Shown in pieces: positions 38,131 to 50,414 of a stretch of 64,000 nucleotides of DNA. The stretch comes from Sialis fuliginosa. Taxonomy: Eukaryota > Arthropoda > Insecta > Megaloptera > Sialidae. Each line of letters begins with the position of its first letter. Positions within the stretch are counted from its first letter, which is position 1. The stretch covers positions 19,151,248 through 19,215,247 of the forward strand of contig OY540811.1 in assembly GCA_961205875.1 (NCBI GenBank), given 5' to 3'. The translations under genes were made by a program, and so were the position numbers. The notes beneath the pieces are model-generated. The model was not told the origin of the DNA. It searched no databases and saw nothing but the letters and a program-made list of their open reading frames with translations.

Positions 38131-38225
38131 ATCTCAGTCTCGATCACGTGTATAAAACGATAACAGCTTAGATTTTGACAAAACCAAGACGAAACTAGAC
38201 TTACATAAAACCTTATCTCATCTCA
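38131..38225. repeat. Dispersed repeat shared with 18047-18140 (inverted)
   Basis: It contains CTCAGTCTCGATCACGTGTA, ACCAAGACGAAACTAGACTT and repeated TCTCATCTCAT. It is the inverted partner of the 18 kb copy. No terminal repeats were recognised. Confidence 0.45.
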
Positions 38226-38580
38226 TATCATTAAAAATTATAAAACATTTAATTTGTTAAAACCCAAATAATGAACTTTTTAGTGACATTTCATGTAAAA
38301 CACAAAAATTTAATAAAAATTTTATTTTTATAGAATAAACTTTTTAAATTGCTACTGCAAGATAACTTCTGAAATAACCCGTTTAGGACATCATTATGAA
38401 AAACGATAATCAACTCGAAAACATGGAAAACTGCACGAACAATCATCACGAATATATTAAAAGTTAAAAGTAATTTACAATAATCCGAAATCAATAAAAG
38501 GGTCAGGAATCGCGGACCAGAACTTCTGAGATACCAATAACATATTATATCCGTTTCCTGTCTGCATCTGTATCCGTACA

Positions 38581-38595
38581 CCCCCCCCCCCCCCC
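38581..38595 (+). repeat. C15 homopolymer
   Basis: Fifteen C in a row after TCCGTACA. The glycine run in the minus-strand frame over 38291-38617 comes from this, which argues against that frame being a gene. Confidence 0.95.
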
Positions 38596-38639
38596 ACATA
38601 ACGGAAATTAATAGCAAACGACACGATGAAAAATATATT

Positions 38640-38900
38640 CAAGATAACGCATAAATGTCACTGGGAATATCTAATGCCCGACTTGTAACAAATGAGGTTA
38701 ATGAAAATGACATATATAGGTAAATATCCTGACGGGTATGACTTGGGACTAAGCGAGGCGTAATCGCATCACGTTTGTTACTCTCGCGAGGCAGCAGTCA
38801 GAGGGGTAAGGTGTGCTTTGGCACGGACCGCGAACGGAGCCTGTGCTTGTACTTCCGGTTCGTTCGAATGATTAACTAACCAACCAGGACTTGCCGAAAG
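38640..38900. other. GC-richer intronic island
   Basis: A run of non-repetitive, GC-richer sequence (GACTTGGGACTAAGCGAGGC, CACGGACCGCGAACGGAGCC) just downstream of the C15 run. Both strands have stops in every frame within about 50 codons. It is a candidate enhancer or other conserved intronic element, on composition only. Confidence 0.3.
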
Positions 38901-39396
38901 TTGATAACACACTTTTACGCTCGTAAAGTGTGAAAGACAAGCGGGAAATAGGTGTTTTAAATTATTGATATTGAAAGGGAACAGGAAAATTGTGATTTAG
39001 ATTTTCTTTATAAAAAATTGCTAAAAAAAAATGATCATTTTTAACTGGAGACATTTTAAATATGATTTCTAGATATACGATATAAGATGCATGCACATTG
39101 TTTAGAGACGTTTGAGATATTTATATGCAACTTTAACAATTTAATTACTATCTTTATGGTAACTATGTCAATAAATAGAAAACTTTATTGCTTTAAAATA
39201 AGGGCCTACTCAAACAAAATAAAATAACCAAAAAAAAATGCTGTCTACAAACACAACTTATTATATTGCATCAATAACATCAAAAAATCATTAAAAAATT
39301 ATAAAATATATAATGTATTTAGATTTTATCTACAAGAGTTTACTGATTTGTTTGACTTGTATAATATACTAACGCCTCCCACATTTGACATATCGT

Positions 39397-39924
39397 ATAA
39401 GGTACTGGCAACAGTATTGGGTCCTTATTTAATTAAATGTACTTCATTAGATATATTTGTTGATATTTAATTACTGTCATTACTCAATCATAATTTATAG
39501 ACACATAACTGTAAAACAGCTTTATTTGATGACAATCAACCAATGGGTGTCAAAATAGTGGACATTTAAGCTAATTATTAGTGTAATTAATTATTATATT
39601 ATCATAGAATCCGCTTTACAATGATTCAAATTTTAAGATTTTTATCATTTTGTAATAATTAGCAAGTGTCCATCATTGGGTACCCATTACTAGTTTTACT
39701 TTATCCATTACTGGAGAAAAAACATTAACAAAATAAAAGACTATATATAATTTAAAAAAAACTATATTTGTGGACGTTGGTAATTAAATTGATTTAATAA
39801 AGAGATAAGTACTTGTTTTATAAGTAACATCAGGTCATGATAATTACAAAAAATAAGTCCAGCAATCCCAAAAAACAGTAAACCTTGCTCTTGAAGGAGC
39901 TAAGATTGGTTCCGGTACCTTATA
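39397..39924 (+). mobile_element. Complete MITE, TAAGGTACTGGC family, with TA target site
   Basis: Left end TATAAGGTACTGGCAAC and right end GGTTCCGGTACCTTATA form imperfect inverted termini of about 15 bp flanked by TA on both sides, as expected of Tc1/mariner-type non-autonomous elements. The internal 500 bp contain CCATTACTGGAG and GGTACCCATTACTAG but no open frame. This is the reference copy for the fragments at 15449-17041 and 25855-26145. Confidence 0.75.
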
Positions 39925-41600
39925 TCTGTATCACAAAATAGATATAGTTGTACATTACATAAAGGTGTGGAAGAATACATGAAATTACCAAATCTGTTCT
40001 GTGATATTTATTAATTTTAAAGACAACTATTTATAACTATTTTAACGTAGTCGTTTTTTATTTTTATTTGTTAATTGATATTACAATCCATGTTGTAACA
40101 CAAAACCTTAAATATCTTGAATACAATAAATAAAACGCAAACTGAATGCAACCAGAAATTTATGTACAACAACATATAAAGTGAAAATGAAAACAAGAGA
40201 TAAATATAAGAACATACATTTTCACATTAACAAAATTACAAAACAGTAATAGTTTAAAAGGCGAAGTTTAAGCGAACCCCAATGCATATTCAGGCAGGTC
40301 TCGATTTATGCCAATAAACAATCCTCACTCGCTCGGTTAACGCGCCATATGGTAATTTCCAAACAGGAATTAGCTGTTTCCACACCGCCGGAACTCCTTT
40401 CATACAATGCATATTTTAACCGTAAGCTGGCTCTGGATTCAACCACATTACATTCATACGTGTAACTCTCGTCTGATAATAGTTTACTTACTATTTCATT
40501 TTTAATCGTTTTTAAAATTTATCAGTTTAATTAAGATTATAGACAAATAGGTACACAATAGAATGTTGTTAGTAAAATTCCATAATTAAATTGTTAAAAA
40601 AAATCTTTTTTTTTCATAATATTGTAAAAATTATTTAAAGATCAATTTATATCATCATATACATACATAAAGATACAATTAATTGGTATGTAACAGTACT
40701 TATTTATCGATTTTTTTATATGGACGGCAAACTAAAGAAATTCGATCTCATAATTTAAAAAGATTTTTAGAAAATGTTTATTAATTTGAAAATCTAAAAT
40801 TAATAAACATTCAACCTCTTTTTATATGATTAAGATTTCCAAGTCAATAATTTAATTTATAAAAATATACTTGCTCCTGAAAATTTATATCTTAAACTTT
40901 AATTAGTAACAATGTAAATTATAAATAATTTATTTTTATTTAATAAGTTTTGCAAACTTCACTTATAATATTATAAAAAGACAAACTATAAATAAAAATC
41001 CAGAATAAGATACTTGCATCTGCGACAAGTTTTAAACGTGTTAATTCATTTAAAATGCAGTGAGATATACTAGCTGTACATACGGTTAAAAACTTTACAT
41101 ATTCCCTGTATTTTATAACTATATAATATTTTAATTAACATTTAAATTACATGTCAAACATCCTTCGGCCATTTATACTTTTCATGGAAAAATGTCTCTA
41201 TTTAAACTAACAAATACACATAACTACGCGTTAGTTAGTTTTCCTGTGAATCATTATTATTATCTAACGCATACGGGGCATAAAGTTTGTTTACTATTAG
41301 TTTAAATTTGTCTTTACAAATACAACAGCAGTTCAGGGTAGGACTTTAGCCTAAGAAATTACTGAGGGCTCATAAACATGTATGTTACAAAAAATGTTTT
41401 TTTTTACCAACATCAAAAAAGAAGGAAGGTTCTCAATTCGTCTGTATATATTTTTTGATGTATGTTCGGGCATAACTCCGATCAACATGCGATTTTTTTT
41501 GTTTGAAAGAGTATATTCCCAAAGAAGTCTCGTATAAATTTTATCAGAATTTTACCATGAACTTCTTAGATACGTCACTCAAAAGGGAAAAAACTTAAAA
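39925..41600. other. Intron, no gene seen
   Basis: AT-rich apart from the island at 40270-40440. Confidence 0.55.
40270..40440. other. GC-richer intronic island
   Basis: The stretch holds CACTCGCTCGGTTAACGCGC, CCAAACAGGAATTAGCTG and CACCGCCGGAACTCC. It includes a homeodomain-like AATTAG core, which is common by chance in AT-rich DNA. No open frame. Confidence 0.25.
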
Positions 41601-41795
41601 AAAATAAAACCGACTTAAAAAAGCCTAAAAATACTAAAAAGTATACAATAATAATTAAATCTAACAATTTTTGAAGTATAGGTGCCAAGTTAATAATAAA
41701 ACTTTTTAAAAAAAAAAAAAAAACTTTTTTTAATTATTATTATATGTATGTATAATTTTCAGTGTTTTTAGGGTTTTTAAAGTCGGTTTTATTTT
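41601..41795. repeat. Inverted repeat, AAAATAAAACCGACTT ends
   Basis: AAAATAAAACCGACTTAAAA at 41601 and its complement, with AAAGTCGGTTTTATTTT ending at 41795, form 34-bp arms with a few mismatches around a 127-bp AT-rich spacer that includes a run of 16 A (41708-41723). It looks like a small MITE. Confidence 0.65.
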
Positions 41796-42366
41796 ATTTT
41801 TTAAATTTTTTATTAAATTAGGTACTATAAGTATAAAATTATAGGTATTTAAATTATAAATTCATTAAATTACTAAATAATGTACAATACTCGTTTGTAG
41901 ATACAATAATTTGTATTCTTTATTTACGTGATTTTTATATTAATCTTAATAATAAAAACTGACATGGCTTGACCTTATAATTAAATCTCAAAAATTTACA
42001 TAAAATAATTAATTAATGCAAGCTTTAAAACTTTCTTAAGATCTTAATACTTGATACTACAGCTGGGCATAGACCATGAATTTTTCGGGTCATGTTAGCG
42101 ATTTTAAAACCTTTGATTGTGTGTGTAAGTGCATTTATGTTTGACGATAGGTATATTTTCCGAAATTAAAACTTTTTAAATAATATAAATTATAATATAA
42201 AAATAATATATATTCATAAAATCGAATCATGAGCGTCACCTGTCATACGTTATCTGGAGTCAAAAAAAGGTTAGATCATGAACAAAATTCACTTACATAT
42301 AATATAAAATATTATTTATATATAAAAATATATAAGAGTATAATAGTAGTGACGTTAAATATAAAT

Positions 42367-42610
42367 AAAAACAAACTTGTTTGTTTAAACGTCAAAATTT
42401 ATTAAAGAAGAGGAAACCGCAAGCTTTCGATTCACAGAATCATCGTCAGGCTAAAATATAATAAGTAACAATTAAATACAATAAATATAATGCAAAATAT
42501 TGATATTTTAAAATAAAAATTCAGAAATATACCTTGACGATGATTCTGTGAATCGAAAGCTTGCGGTTTCCTCTTGTTTAATAAATTTTGACGTTTAAAC
42601 AAACAAGTTT

Positions 42611-42644
<34 letters not shown>
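42367..42644. mobile_element. Hairpin MITE with 82-bp arms, followed by a T33 run
   Basis: Positions 42367-42448 pair with 42535-42616 with only one mismatch seen (AAAGAAGAGG against AAACAAGAGG). The arms carry GTTTAAACGTCAAAATTTA and CGATTCACAGAATCATCGTC. The 86-bp spacer is AT-rich. A run of 33 T (42612-42644) adjoins the right arm. The short frame read across it on the minus strand is an artefact of the hairpin and the homopolymer. Confidence 0.85.
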
Positions 42645-42648
<4 letters not shown>

Positions 42649-43410
42649 ATATAAGTATATAAAATATAATATTTGCATTTCATTAAAAGATGATAAGTTG
42701 GCCCATACTGAGTTCTTTCCCTAGAACGAAAAATATATTAATGTATCCCTGCAGCGATTTGCGTGGCCACTCTTGACGATTTCTCCCCGCGACTGATGGA
42801 AAATTCATAGTTTTCCGCGGTAATTGAAACAGAGAGAACAATTTTCTTCAGGGCTAGCGGCAATCAAACTTTTTACTTATTTGCGTAGAACTTGTCAGAG
42901 CCGACAATGTTGTCAGATTTTATAATGCGAAAATTACTGTATCCATGATTTATTGTTTTATTAAACACGTTGTTAAAAATAAAATAAATTTTGAATTGTA
43001 AACTACATAGAAAACAAAATTATTCTCAGATTACGAATAAACAAATAAAGTAGACGCATTAACTCTATCTTAATTAAATTCATTTTATCTCTTTACTCAT
43101 TCTATTCTGATATAACTCTACCTCTTAAATACTCTTTAACAGTATCCTTTTCTTCATGCTCTTCTCAATAAATAACTTTGATAAATTTAAACCTATTCGT
43201 GACGTAACTATAATTTGCAAACCCTTCCTCCACACCTATCGGCATATTAAAAATCAGTGCAATGTTGTCTACATTTCTTTTAACATGGCACATTTTTTTA
43301 CCTTTATTACTTTTTAATGTATGTCCTATATAAATTATTTTCAAGTTTTTACTAATCAATAGAATGGAACGAGATTGTCCCACAAAAGCAACCCTATTAT
43401 AGACCAATGT
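42645..43410. other. Intron, no gene seen
   Basis: Mildly GC-richer at 42740-42910 (CAGCGATTTGCGTGGCCAC, TCTCCCCGCGACTGATGG), then AT-rich. No open frame and no repeat partner. Confidence 0.5.
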
Positions 43411-43940
43411 TATATTAATACAATGTATTCCAAGTTGATTAAGACATAAAAAATTTAACATGGAGACAATTAGAAATGTTGTAGTAACCTTTGGTCAAAT
43501 TTAACGATATGTGATTGGTGCATTTTGAAATGCTGCCTCGAATCTAACTGATAATTTTTAAATTAATCAACAGTATTATGTTTTCAATTATTAAAGAATA
43601 AAATACATTAATTAAATTAAAATAAGCATCCTATACTCTATTTCATTTAAGAATACAGTGGTTGACGTAGTTTTTGACGGTAAAATGGACAATTCGTACC
43701 GTCAAAACCCCGGCAACCATTGCATTCTTAAATGTAATAATAATATGTAATAATATTTTTTGGCAGATATAAATTTGAAAAGAAAATACTAATTACTATT
43801 TTATTAAATTTTGTGGCGGGTATTTCAAAATGCACCAATGACACATCGTTAAATTTGACCAAAGGTTACTACAACACTTCTAATAGCCCCCATGTTAAAT
43901 TTCCTATGTCTTAATCAACTTGGAATACACTGTATAATAG
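43411..43940. mobile_element. MITE with about 125-bp terminal inverted repeats, holding a nested hairpin element
   Basis: The left arm (about 43411-43538) contains GTATTCCAAGTTGATTAAGA, AAATTTAACATGG, GTAACCTTTGGTCAAATTTA and TTGGTGCATTTTGAAAT. The right arm (about 43815-43940) is its complement with few changes. The spacer carries the hairpin copy at 43631-43747. The open frame read on the minus strand over 43165-43461 has no other support. Confidence 0.8.
43631..43747. mobile_element. Hairpin element, copy 2
   Basis: It begins CTATACTCTATTTCATTTAA and continues GAATACAGTGGTTGACG, then GGTAAAATGGACAATTCG and CCCCGGCAACCATTGCATTC. Its outer right arm has drifted to TAATAATAATATG, so the end is approximate. 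It lies in the spacer of the MITE at 43411-43940. Confidence 0.75.
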
Positions 43941-44010
43941 TACCGAAGAGAAAAATAGTTATTCAAAGAATTTTTATATACAAAAGTATACTAATAAGTA
44001 CAAGTATATT

Positions 44011-44402
44011 ACAGTAAAATTAAAATGTAGTCTAATTTTTGCAAAAGCCCCTGTTATATAACTCCATATTTAATAACCACCTTCCCTGCTTCTCAGCTCT
44101 CGCATTTTTATCTTCTTCCTACACCAATTACAGTAAAATCAAAATGTATACAATAGTTTTAATTTTAAAAAGTTACGCAATGAAAAATAAACCCTGATAA
44201 ACACCTCCATCTTTAATAAAACCCCTGCTTCGCAGCTCGCGCATTTTTTTTATTCCTCCATCAATTACAGTAAATTAAAAATTTATACAATAATCTGAAT
44301 TTTGAAAACTTATTCAATGGAAAATTAAACCCTGTTACACACTTTTATTTTAACCAAATCCCCCTGCTTCTCACCCCAGATATTTTTCTTTTCTTCCTCC
44401 GC
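44011..44402 (+). repeat. Tandem repeat, three units of about 120-137 bp
   Basis: Units start at ACAGTAAAATTAAAATG (44011), ACAGTAAAATCAAAATG (44130) and ACAGTAAATTAAAAATTTA (44267). Each contains a variant of AAACCCTG(A/T)TA, then CCCTGCTTC(T/G)CAGCTC and a T-rich stretch ending in TTCCTCC. The units differ by substitutions and small indels. Confidence 0.75.
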
Positions 44403-45659
44403 CACTGATCTGTCGTATGAAGCGTTTTTCGCACATGATCTGACAACACTGTGTCAAACTTCGAGCGTGTGTTGTTTCTCCCGCCACGTGATTGAAATTA
44501 GATTGATAGTCTTGAAAGTGGAAGTAAATAAAAATAAATCCGGGTGAAGTTTGTACACAATGAATCTCAGCCTACTTGTATGAGTGTGTAGTGTATTTTT
44601 CTTTACTACCGGTCTCTATTTACAAGATCGATGATGATATGAACGCCGAAAACGCGATTCGATTGCAATACGATAGTGTATCACATTTGTTTTACGACCT
44701 TCAAGAATATTGGATTGTTTATTGTTATTTTCTTTAGGTACATTCGTACTGAAAAAAGTTCAAACTAAAAAAGATTCAATTTTTTCTGTAATGTATTATT
44801 ATTAAAAAAATGATACTGTATTCATTTTTTTAAATAGACCACTCAACATAAAGTTTATAGTGGTAGACAATTAAACAATTAAAATAAGTAGGTACCTAGT
44901 TAGTTATAACTTTAACTATGCTGACATAAGACAAAATTCATTGCTCTTATTTTTTTTTTAAATGTTTTCAAATGTCTAATTACTTTTGTGACGACTTTAT
45001 TTTATTTATTTGACAGATAAAATTAACTCAACTTATATATGTAGATATTTGCAAACCAACTGGCACGTTATTACCCTGTTTTTACGAAAGAGCTCTCAGA
45101 GAAGGACAATATCCAATTTTGTACAATTTAGAACAGATCTGAGACTTTTTTCTGCAGATCACATGTATGTATACATTCGATTAGAGAAAATATAAAATTA
45201 ATTAATAATAAAAAAAAATCGTAGATATTTTATCAATAATCATAAGATGTTAATATACAAAACATAAAACACATTTATCCCGAACTTTTCATCACTTTAG
45301 CTTAAATAAAAACAATGTAGAAGTACTCTTTTAATTTCTAGCAAAAAAGTATTGGAATAATCAAAAATCGGAGATTATGGATTTTTATAGGTATTTACCA
45401 ACTTGAAGCATATATATATACAAATATTTATTAATACACGTTATTTAATTTTCATTAAACTATAAATTTAAGGGACATTAACATTTAAATCTGAAATTAA
45501 TTTTTAAACAAACATACTTAATTCTGCACAGCAACAAAAAAACAAGCAAATTTACAACACCCTAAACTTATTAATGTCAAATCATTACGAATCTCTATCG
45601 GGACCATCTGGTGTCTGTAGAACGTCCAGAAAAAAACATACCCTAAACATTAAATTGCT

Positions 45660-45810
45660 ATTTAATATGTGTCGTCTGGCGTCTCGCGTTTAAAATTTAA
45701 TTAGCCATTGCACATTCTGCACTGCCATTTATCTTGCGTTGCGGTAGGCTATCGGCCGTCTCAAATCCGCCGCTGTCCACAGTCGCTTGACGCGGGTAAG
45801 ACCCACTAAA
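45660..45810. other. GC-richer intronic island
   Basis: The stretch holds GTCGTCTGGCGTCTCGCG, TTTAATTAGCCATTGCAC and GGCTATCGGCCGTCTC. It is non-repetitive and without a long frame on either strand. Possible conserved non-coding element. Confidence 0.25.
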
Positions 45811-46159
45811 TGATGGAATAGCCGTTAATATCCATTCGGATATACGAATACATGTGTATCTGTAGGTGTGTATGTGTATACGTAATTGTGAATATCTAAA
45901 GTGGAGTTCACAAGCATTTCAATAATTGACTGGATTTAAAAAAAATTATTTTGTATTCATTTTTTTAATTTTTCGGGCGATTCGTTCCATTTCAAACAAA
46001 TACGATATTTAACTTATAAATTCTTTAAGTAATTTATTTTTATGCTTTGTTATCATATAGCAGGCAAAAATAAACAAAAACATTACAATATACTAAACAA
46101 AAATAAATATAAATTAAGATACTTTTCATATACGAGTAGGAAATTTACTTTTTAACATA

Positions 46160-46255
46160 CAGTCGAACTCAGTTATAGCGACATTCTAGAAACCACAAGT
46201 TTTATGTCATTATAACCAAATGAAGTTGTAACCGAGGACGGCTTTTAGCCAAAAA
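46160..46255 (+). repeat. Possible pogo/Tc1-type MITE end
   Basis: CAGTCGAACTCAGTTATAGCG, followed by ATTATAACCAAATGAAGTTG and TAACCGAGG, resembles the terminal part of pogo-like elements as I remember them. No inverted partner was found nearby; a short similar start CAGTCGAACAG lies at 49675. Confidence 0.3.
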
Positions 46256-46724
46256 CCAACCACGGGTGATTTTTGTATCACATTTTATTCAGGACTAAGT
46301 TAATAAAAAATTATTATTTCAACAGACTTAAATGAACACTTTATTAATGTAAAGTATGTTTTTACCCAGGGCTGTAACTAGAGGCTCTAAGTGATTAACG
46401 GGTCCTCACTATATGCAAAATATAAAAATGTAAGACCTTGTTTTCAATGCTACAATTGTGCGCTTGTAACTAATTTTTCATTACCTTTTTTTACTCCTCA
46501 ATCTACTACGGGCCCACACTATACTTGAGGGGGCCGGGGCACTATCCCGACTTGGATGCTTTATTTGCACTCATAAGGTAAAGTCTTAACGACTAAAATA
46601 ACACATTCGAATGATGACTTATCAATCAACTGTGGGTTCCAAATTAATCGAATATTTCGTTTGTTCATTTTCTCAGTCGCTCATACATACCTATAGTATA
46701 AATAAGTATAGTGAAGCCGATTTT

Positions 46725-47548
46725 TTTCGAAATCCGGATTTTGTCGGAAATATTCATTTTGACCTTCTCTGAATCCATTGTGACTTCTTTCGCCATGATA
46801 TCTATGTATCTCTCTGTCTGTCTGTAAGCGCTGTAAAACTCAAATATGACAAATCGTAGATGGGTGAAATTTTAAAAAAAGCTTCCTATTTTTGAAATCG
46901 ATTTTTGAATTTTTTTAATTACTTTGAAACAGTGCGATTTAGAGAAAAATGATCAAATAAATTAAAAATTTTAGGTAATATTATTATCTATAATTTATAT
47001 TCTATTCATTTTTTCGAAAAAAAAATGTGAAGAAAAATTTGTATTATAATTCAAATGGTTAATAATAGTGAAGAAATATCTACCGTATTACAAAGATTGG
47101 ATAATGCGCGTGTTTACCATAAGTACTATGGGACTTTCTTATACGTAATACTAAGAGTGAATAGTGTGGGTGTTTCTAAATATTTATTTTAAAAAATTAT
47201 TTTTGACTAAATCATAAATCTTGGAAAAAAATATATGTGGAATCAATTATAGATAATGACATACTCAACATTTTTTATCTAAAAATTTTTTTTTTCAAAT
47301 TAATTCGAGAATTCAAAAATTGACAAGAGTAAACATCTGTTCGGTTAAGTTATTACGTTCAAAAAATTAATTTGATGCATAATGTAGACAACAATATTAT
47401 CTATAGTTTATGTCCCATTCATTATATTCTATCTTTTTTTAGTTTGTCAGAAATATTTTTTAATAAAATAAGAATCACGTACACTGTACACTGTACACGT
47501 ACTCTCAGGATTACGTATAAGAAAGTCCCGTGGCTACCATGGCAGATA
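46725..47548 (-). repeat. Dispersed repeat, CTTTCTTATACGTAAT family, copy 2
   Basis: This is the reverse-oriented relative of 27838-28652. It contains CGCCATGATATC, CTGTCTGTCTGTAAGCGCTG, ATGACAAATCGTAGATGGG, ACTATGGGACTTTCTTATACG and near the right end GATTACGTATAAGAAAGTCC followed by CATGGCAGATATT. The two copies lie 18 kb apart in the same intron system, on either side of the 29424-29594 exon, one in each flanking intron. Confidence 0.7.
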
Positions 47549-48458
47549 TTTTCAATTTAATTTAATTTTAAAGTTGAAGTTTGGTTAAATAGTAAAAAAA
47601 TGTATTTTACGTATAAGAAAAACCCGCTATTTTTCAAACGCTTGCCGTGTTGTTCCCCTTTAAAGTTTGCATGTATAAATAAAACTCATGTGAAGCAAGC
47701 TTAACATAATCCCAAAACATTCGCACTCACACAATGACACGCAAGTGTTGCTATTTATATATTTACGCTTATCAATAGACGTACAAGGGACTACAACTGT
47801 ATTGCTCATTTAGGTTCCGATATGTTGATGTAAAACAGTGATTCTGTAACAATTTACATGAATAATTAATGGACCCAGCTATAAAATATGTCTGTCGTCA
47901 ACAAATTTATACGTACGGTAGTTTGGTGCTTGGAATTACATACATTGAGAAGTTGGGAAAATATAATGATATATAATTTTCTTTTGTATTTTAAAAGCCA
48001 AAATGACTTACTAAAATAGTAGATTTAATCAATGTTTCACAAATAGAGTCATTAAGGATACAAGAGTAAAAAAATCAGAAAATATTAAATATTTTATCAA
48101 AATAAAAAAATCGCTATTTTGTGCTTGGACCTAAAAACTTACTTTTTTATATTTTTTTAATAAGTATTCAAAAATAAAAAGGCATAGAAAATACTTTTTT
48201 TTCCAACTATTTTTAAATGCAATATTAAAAGAGCCTAACCGAGTTTTATTTTCTGCTTTTTTGTAAATTTTAAAAGGCAAATTATTTTAAGTTTTGTATG
48301 TCCTTTTTATTTTTGAGTTTTTAGTTATGTTAGTTTTTAAGAATCAATTAATTGACAGTAATGTCATCTAGTAAAAACTGTAGCAACAGAAATGATTTTC
48401 TATAACTTATAAGGTATTTTATAGTAAGTATTTGTTTTTAATATCTAGAGCCTCTTCT
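47549..48458. other. Intron, AT-rich, nothing distinct
   Basis: No repeat partner and no coding sequence found. Confidence 0.55.
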
Positions 48459-49403
48459 ATACTGCCGTGCTTATGTAAAATACAGTAAAAAGCAACTGTG
48501 AAAATAGTGTCTATAATTATAACCTTTACTGTTTTTATGTTTTGAAAATAGTATTTACTGCCTTCTAACTTTAAATAAGCTACCAAATTACAAAAGTCAG
48601 TAAACTAAAAATGCTTATTATTATATGTATAATTGTATATCGTTAGTAAATCATATTTTGTTTTTTGTTTTCCTTCATTAACGTATAGAAAATCGTTCAT
48701 GAAATCTAAAGGTACCAAAAACAAAATTTAAACAAGCCGTGGGTTCGAACTTTTTTTAATGGAATTTCTCAGAAATAAAGCTTACCTTTGTATTATGCAT
48801 ATTAGTTTTCTATTATTCCTAATGCCAATAATATAGTAAGTAAGTACACATTTTTAGAATAACTAATCTGATAATTTGAATTTAATTGCATTTGTTTCCA
48901 AGGCAACATGAATTAGTAAATGTATTGATTTGTATTTAAAATTCAAATTTTGAGGATGGTTTTCACCCCTTCAATGACTGTTTAGGAACGTATAAAAAAA
49001 TATTGAAATAAATGTTTCATTATTTGTATTGTAGAATATTTATTCATGCTAAGTATCTAGTAAATCCGACCAAATAATATTTTTACCCACACAAACTTTT
49101 ACACCGCTTTTTACCCCCGTAGGGGTTGAATTTCAAAAATTCCTTTCTCTCAGATCATATTCAAATCAAGACGCTTCGATCGGCACCCCAACGAAGTCAA
49201 TAGCATTTTTTATTTGCGAGATTTCGTGCACGTAAAAAATGACACGCACACACATCGTTCTGGAAATAGTGTAAATATACTAAAGTGACCTTGAAACATA
49301 ACAATATGTTGAAATTTTTTATTTTGATTTTTGGATCGATTACAATAACTGTTGGGAAGTTAAAAAAATGATATTACTGCCATTTACCTAAGCACGGCAG
49401 TAT
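48459..49403. mobile_element. Non-autonomous element with ATACTGCCGTGCTTA termini
   Basis: ATACTGCCGTGCTTATGTAA at 48459 is inverted at the right end as CCTAAGCACGGCAGTAT (to 49403). Inside the ends the match continues less exactly (ACAGTAA against GCAGTAA). The 945-bp element has no open frame. TCT and GGT flank it, so no target-site duplication can be named. Confidence 0.7.
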
Positions 49404-50414
49404 GGTAATTTAATCCCAAATTATTATAAATATGATGAGCCACAGAAAATAAAGACAGTTAAAGCATTTAATTATTTCTCTCTTTTTGCCTTTATCATTT
49501 TTATTTTTTCAATAAAAATACTGCAATCAAATATACCAATTTACATATGCAGATAAGTACATTCTGCTGTTTATGCTATTATACACCGTACCAACATTTT
49601 AATATAGACTGGTTATACCACAAATAAATAAAAATGTGTACATAAATTAAACATGAATTATTTAATGTAAATACAGTCGAACAGTGCACTATAAATAACA
49701 ACTCAAACAGTAAATAACATTGAACTGATTTATTTTAATTTGTATTTTTGTTCCTGAACTACTAGAAAATTAATGACGCGGACATTTTAAATTATAATGT
49801 TATAGGTTGGTATTACATACATAGCCAATGTTGCCAACGGCATAAAAAAGTTTTGATCGATCAAATTGTCGAACGCTGTCAGTAGGGGGAAAAGTTTTTT
49901 TTCAGTACACGATAATTTGTTTCAGTTTTTCGTATTCGATATTATTTAATTTGCACACGATTAATTTGGATTAAATTCAAAAATCTCATTAGTGATTTCA
50001 AAAAAAATGTACATACCATTATTTTTGTATCAACAAATGCAAAAATGTTTCATCAAGGTAAAAACGTTTTAATATTTTTCTATAAAAAGCGTTTTGAATA
50101 TACACCATTTAATTTCTACAATAGTGATCTTTGGCAAATGTGTCGATACATTTTGCAGTGGGCATTCCAAATGTCATTACAGTAATCGATATTATAATCA
50201 GACACTAAAAAAAATGTTAATTAATATTGGGCAACTAACCAGTATATTCACTCTAGTCGATTTTTATTTCATACTTAATCCTAAATTTAATTATTGAGTT
50301 AAATACATTTTCAACAACCTGTAAACAATTTGAGTTCAAGAACCAGAATATTTTTAGGTTCATAAATTTTGTGTTTTACAAAAATATTACTTTAAATAAT
50401 TATTTTTGCCGCTG
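49404..50414. other. Intron, no gene seen
   Basis: AT-rich. Phrases such as CATTAGTGATTTCAAAAA near 49987 are echoed by CATTAGCGATATCAAAAAC near 50938, on the far side of the MITE at 50415-50833, which may point to a larger old repeat containing it. Confidence 0.5.

Larger units (their letters stand above)
36373..39396. other. Intron, mostly AT-rich
   Basis: Contains an ATGT microsatellite near 37926-37940, the dispersed repeat at 38131-38225, the C15 run and the GC-richer island at 38640-38900. No gene. Confidence 0.55.
44403..46724. other. Intron, no gene seen
   Basis: Holds the island at 45660-45810 and a possible transposon end at 46160. A stretch at 46370-46560 (CAGGGCTGTAACTAGAGGC, TTGAGGGGGCCGGGGCAC) looks like an old transposon but its ends are not clear. 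Confidence 0.5.

Noticed and set aside
38291-38617. 108-aa minus-strand frame with a glycine run
   Set aside because: It crosses the C15 homopolymer and shows no domain, splice or start context.
42432-42683. 83-aa minus-strand frame with a long lysine run
   Set aside because: Produced by the T33 tract and the hairpin arm.
48715-48745. GGGTTCGAACT resembling a tRNA T-arm
   Set aside because: No acceptor stem, D-arm or anticodon arm can be folded around it.
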